A stretch of DNA of 64,000 nt, from assembly GCA_946555465.1 (NCBI GenBank), contig CAMNST010000002.1:153451-217450 (forward strand), read 5' to 3'. This stretch comes from an uncultured Clostridia bacterium. GTDB lineage: Bacteria > Bacillota > Clostridia > Oscillospirales > Acutalibacteraceae. The notes below the pieces were generated by a model. The model was not told where the DNA came from. It did not search any database and saw only the letters and a program-made list of their open reading frames with translations. Positions 61,668-64,000 of this stretch are shown here, in pieces (the stretch's first letter is position 1; each line of letters starts with the position of its first letter). Both the position numbers and the translations under genes were made by a program.

Positions 61668-62045
61668 TTATTCTGTTTTATTGTAGGTAAAAATCAGTTC
61701 GTCAAAGATAATTTCCCGGACTTGGTTTGCGATGTTATTCATTTGCTGCACCCAAAGCATTTGATTTTCTGCTTTGAGTTGTTCGGTTATGCCCAGTTTT
61801 GCTACGAATTCCTTAATGAGTTTATCATACATTTCTTTTGCCTGTTTATCTATTGTTTCCAGATAATCGGCAAGGGTCATTTTGCAGAGCATTGAGTAAT
61901 AGATTGTTGGATGAAATTCACGCAGATAATTTGCGTGACGGTGTCCCCAAATGCCTATTTCTCTTTTGGGTTGATTTGTGTCTTTGAAATCAGGATAATT
62001 CAGTCCGTCAATTTCAACATATGTAAGATTGTTTTGCACTTTCAA
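61668..62045 (-). CDS. tnpV: TnpV-like transposon protein
   Basis: The 125-residue protein matches TnpV of Tn4451-type elements: KREIGIWGHRHANYLREF, TLADYLETIDKQAKEMYDKL and ITEQLKAENQMLWVQQMNNI. The start is a TTG at 62045 with GGGAGG eight bases upstream. Its function is not established in Tn4451. It lies at the right end of the element, 98 bases before the octamer repeat, which supports the proposed boundary. Confidence 0.85.
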   Translation of the reverse strand: MKVQNNLTYVEIDGLNYPDFKDTNQPKREIGIWGHRHANYLREFHPTIYYSMLCKMTLADYLETIDKQAKEMYDKLIKEFVAKLGITEQLKAENQMLWVQQMNNIANQVREIIFDELIFTYNKTE

Positions 62046-62117
62046 GTATCATACCTCCCAGTAAATTATTTTGTGTGTAGAAAATGCGTATCGCCATTTA
62101 TCAAAGTCTGAAATATC

Positions 62118-62756
62118 TTATAGTCTAAGTATAGCATCTACAGGTGCCATGGCGGCACCCATATTATTGGCATCGGTGATACCGAGGTCGGTTATTGTGC
62201 CAATCTGCACTGCTTTGATTTTTATTCCTTCGCCCTCTCTCTGCACAACTGCACTGCCTGCTCCCGTAACCGTCCACTGGGCTGTCGGGGGTCTTTGACC
62301 GCCGTATTCAAGCGGAAAGCGAAATTGCCTTTCAGAAGAACAGAAATGGCTTGAAGTTCCCGCAACAATACAATCTGCTCCGCCGTCGACAAGCATTGCA
62401 CCAAGAGAAAGCGAGAGTGCCATCGTTGAACATGCGCCGAACAAACCTATTGACGCAACGTCAAGATCCTTAAGTGCAAACGCTGACCCCATACACTGAT
62501 CAAGCAAGTCACCGCTGAGTATGAAATCAACATTTGCCGCACTGACTTTTGCATCTGTAAGCGCTCTTGTAATTGCATCATTGAGCATTGCAGATTCGGC
62601 AAGTTCATAAGACTGCTGCCCCATGGTTGTGTCCTCAAAAATTGCATCAAAATCCTCTGCCAAAGGACCTTCACCCTCTTTTTTTCCTGCCACTCCGGCA
62701 TGACCTGTAATTATCGGAGGGCTGTTAAATATTACGGTTCTACCGATTTTTTGCAT
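62118..62756 (-). CDS. spoVAD: SpoVAD, N-terminal part of a gene interrupted by a 28.4-kb element
   Basis: Matches the first two thirds of SpoVAD: GRTVIFNSPPIITGHAGVAG, KKEGEGPLAEDFD, FILSGDLLDQCMGS, LFGACSTMALSLSLGAML, TSSHFCSSERQFRFP and GITDANNMGAAMAP. After MAP the frame continues seven codons into element DNA (VDAILRL) and stops at 62118. Native coding ends with the octamer at 62143. The ATG at 62756 is chosen because it agrees with the family start; the in-frame GTG nine bases upstream lies in the hairpin. The binding site GAGGTG is inside that hairpin. Confidence 0.9.
   Translation of the reverse strand: MQKIGRTVIFNSPPIITGHAGVAGKKEGEGPLAEDFDAIFEDTTMGQQSYELAESAMLNDAITRALTDAKVSAANVDFILSGDLLDQCMGSAFALKDLDVASIGLFGACSTMALSLSLGAMLVDGGADCIVAGTSSHFCSSERQFRFPLEYGGQRPPTAQWTVTGAGSAVVQREGEGIKIKAVQIGTITDLGITDANNMGAAMAPVDAILRL
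62119..62150. other. Right attachment site of the element
   Basis: Arm TATAGTCTA (62119-62127), 15 bases, then octamer GGTGCCAT (62143-62150), after which spoVAD coding sequence resumes with GGCGGCACCC. Confidence 0.85.
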
Positions 62757-62788
62757 AAAAAACACCTCGGTTATAGTTTAACCGAGGT
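62757..62788 (-). terminator. Hairpin with U-run overlapping the spoVAD ribosome binding site
   Basis: Reading leftwards, ACCTCGGTTA pairs perfectly with TAACCGAGGT around a 5-base loop, then GT6 and the spoVAD ATG. It is a good terminator for the GNAT gene upstream. The downstream arm contains GAGGTG, the only ribosome binding site of spoVAD, so a read-through transcript would also be poorly translated. Confidence 0.75.
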
Positions 62789-62810
62789 TAAGTTTTTTAT
62801 TAAATATGCG

Positions 62811-63566
62811 TTATTTTACAAAATTCAAAACAAATTTTGTGAATGGATTTTTTGTTATACGGCTTCTGTAGCAATGTGACCATGATGGTATATACCCGCT
62901 TTTTACAGCAACACGCTGTGAAGCGATATTGGTGCAGTCTGTTGAATAATACGGCACAATACCTCTGTCAAGAATTTCAAGCGTTAATGTATTCACCATT
63001 GCCGGTGCAATATGATTGCCCCTGTATTCGGGAAGAACATCAACACCTATCTGCCACATTGTTTTGCTGTCGGCACTTGCACCTGCAACACCGATTATTT
63101 TTTCACCGTCATAAGCAGCAACAGCAAGCACATCTTCGCCGTACAATCTTTCATCATATTGCAGAGCATTTTTAAAGCCCTTAAAATTGTAGAGAAAATC
63201 AATTTTATCCTTTTCAAACAATTTAAATTTATAGTTATTATTTTCAATAAGTTTAATATGATCAATATCAGGAAGATAATACGGATTAATGCCATAAACC
63301 AAAGAACTGTTCATAATATCGTATCTTGTTTTATTCTGAAGTTTTCTTTTAACATAAGGCATAATATTCGGCGAGGCATTAACAATAACACCTCTGCCCA
63401 TCGTTATCATTTCAAGACGTGGATTCCTGAAAGGGACATCACGTCTACCCTCGTTCTTTTGAGCATATGTAAAAATAATATCATCTCTAAAGAAATCTTC
63501 AGGCTTGCAGTTATAATCTACGGAAAGTTGCATTAAAACAATTTCCATCATTTTTTCTTTAGTCAT
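62811..63566 (-). CDS. GNAT-family N-acetyltransferase
   Basis: The 251-residue protein has a C-terminal GNAT domain: DVLAVAAYDGEKIIGVAGAS, WQIGVDVLPEYRGNHIAPAM (acetyl-CoA loop) and STDCTNIASQRVAVKSGYIP. The N-terminal half (about 1-110) is an extra domain, as in two-domain GNATs. It lies upstream of spoVAD, where spoVAC would be expected, and ends in the hairpin just described. Substrate unknown. Confidence 0.8.
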   Translation of the reverse strand: MTKEKMMEIVLMQLSVDYNCKPEDFFRDDIIFTYAQKNEGRRDVPFRNPRLEMITMGRGVIVNASPNIMPYVKRKLQNKTRYDIMNSSLVYGINPYYLPDIDHIKLIENNNYKFKLFEKDKIDFLYNFKGFKNALQYDERLYGEDVLAVAAYDGEKIIGVAGASADSKTMWQIGVDVLPEYRGNHIAPAMVNTLTLEILDRGIVPYYSTDCTNIASQRVAVKSGYIPSWSHCYRSRITKNPFTKFVLNFVK

Positions 63567-63619
63567 TTATTTGTCCTTTCCATCCACTCTTCCTTTAATA
63601 TAACATGATTTCAGTATTG

Positions 63620-63973
63620 TTAAACTTCATATTTTAATAATTCTTTATTAATAAGCCATTCTTTTTTATCGGTCCAAAGATGAGGAAGCACTTCAACAAC
63701 TGCATCTGTGTTTAAGAGTCCATAAATATGCGGATATGCCACTGAGCAATTTCTTAAATCCTCCCAGACTATTTTATTTTCTACTTTATCGGTATCAATG
63801 ACCAGTAATACTAAATTGTCAGTTTCATTTTTAAAATTGGGCGCTACCCATTGATATGTTTTGATTTCAGAACAATGGATAAAACCAAATTTGTTCAGTG
63901 AATCTTCTCCATAATACTTTTTGTTTTTATAATCATTCCAGACATTCTCTTTTAAAGAGTGTATAATAAACAT
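63620..63973 (-). CDS. DUF952-family protein
   Basis: The protein (117 residues from the ATG at 63973, after GGAGG) fits DUF952: FGFIHCSEI near the middle, LLVIDTDKVENKIVWEDL and YPHIYGLLNTDAVVEVLP. The family is widespread and its role is unknown, with a distant ADP-ribosyltransferase-like fold suggested. A 53-base gap separates it from the GNAT gene downstream, so they may be co-transcribed. Confidence 0.8.
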   Translation of the reverse strand: MFIIHSLKENVWNDYKNKKYYGEDSLNKFGFIHCSEIKTYQWVAPNFKNETDNLVLLVIDTDKVENKIVWEDLRNCSVAYPHIYGLLNTDAVVEVLPHLWTDKKEWLINKELLKYEV

Positions 63974-64000
63974 TTTCAATCCTCCTGTATTGTCTTTGTC

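Larger units (their letters stand above)
33731..62150. mobile_element. 28.4-kb mobilizable defence-island element inserted in spoVAD
   Basis: Ends are set by the split of spoVAD and by an 8-bp direct repeat, GGTGCCAT, at 33723-33730 and 62143-62150. A 9-bp inverted repeat lies just inside: TAGACTATA at 33740-33748 and TATAGTCTA at 62119-62127. In the joined (circular) form the arms would be 32 bases apart with their axis between the two G's of the octamer, which resembles the paired arms of large serine recombinase attP sites. Content: large serine recombinase, DUF6870-like, MobA, MobC, tnpV (Tn4451-like set), a tyrosine recombinase, restriction-modification, toxin-antitoxin-like and defence-like cargo. 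No type IV secretion genes are present, so it would be mobilised in trans. Which recombinase acts at the ends is not known. Confidence 0.88.

Noticed and set aside
62801..62810. GCATA as a sigma-F/sigma-G -35 box for spoVAD
   Set aside because: No matching -10 element lies at proper spacing; the region is at the end of the GNAT gene and inside the hairpin zone.

Overview
The window comes from a low-GC, spore-forming Clostridia-type Firmicute, probably an anaerobic gut lineage close to the Ruminococcaceae/Oscillospiraceae (lineage is inferred from gene content only). Evidence is cotJA/cotJB, spoVAC, spoVAD, a sporulation-type D-alanyl-D-alanine carboxypeptidase, AGGAGG-type ribosome binding sites and Tn4451-style mobile genes (tnpV, a large serine recombinase, MobA/MobC).

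Layout. 1-12.9 kb is ordinary chromosome: the 5' end of a MazF-type toxin gene at the left edge, cotJA-cotJB, a DD-carboxypeptidase, a metallophosphoesterase, a 1190-residue secreted CAP-domain protein with ten Ig-like repeats, a CapA-type protein, a Na+/Ca2+ exchanger, a PAP2 phosphatase, a membrane J-domain protein, an orphan ABC ATPase and spoVAC. 13.0-32.9 kb is an exopolysaccharide cluster read leftwards from one promoter near 32.98 kb: initiating sugar transferase, aldolase, 2-hydroxyacid dehydrogenase, GT4 and GT2 transferases, EpsG/Wzy polymerase, Wzx flippase, two GT52-like transferases, a KdsB-like CMP-sugar synthetase with a second aldolase, a GT14 enzyme and an acyltransferase. The CMP-sugar synthetase next to GT52-like transferases suggests a CMP-activated ulosonic acid (Kdo-like or sialic-like) in the polymer.

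33.3-62.8 kb holds the main discovery. spoVAD is split in two: its C-terminal third lies at 33335-33730 and its N-terminal two thirds at 62143-62756, separated by a 28,420-bp element. Both junctions carry the same 8 bp (GGTGCCAT). Joining the flanks at that octamer restores a continuous, in-frame SpoVAD of about 333 residues. A 9-bp inverted repeat (TAGACTATA/TATAGTCTA) lies just inside the two ends. This is the pattern of skin-like elements that leave a sporulation gene by site-specific excision, here in spoVAD.

Within the element, left to right: a nucleotidyltransferase-like gene; a five-gene operon with an AbrB-type antitoxin, two HipA-like kinases, a Ser/Thr kinase-like protein and a GNAT; a Fic protein whose promoter and leader resemble those of the HipA operon; three unknown genes; a large serine recombinase with DUF6870-like, MobA and MobC genes and an oriT-like region; a type I restriction-modification operon with two extra membrane proteins interleaved; a membrane-protein/319-residue protein pair reminiscent of Kiwa; a visibly AT-rich 6.2-kb module bounded by perfect 23-bp inverted repeats, with a GT4 transferase, a frameshifted nuclease-STAND-TPR (Avs-like) gene, a polysaccharide pyruvyl transferase and a PHP phosphatase; a XerC/D-like tyrosine recombinase; and tnpV. 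The element is therefore a mobilizable defence island sitting in a spore germination gene. A GNAT and a DUF952 gene follow on the right. I saw no tRNA, rRNA or CRISPR array.
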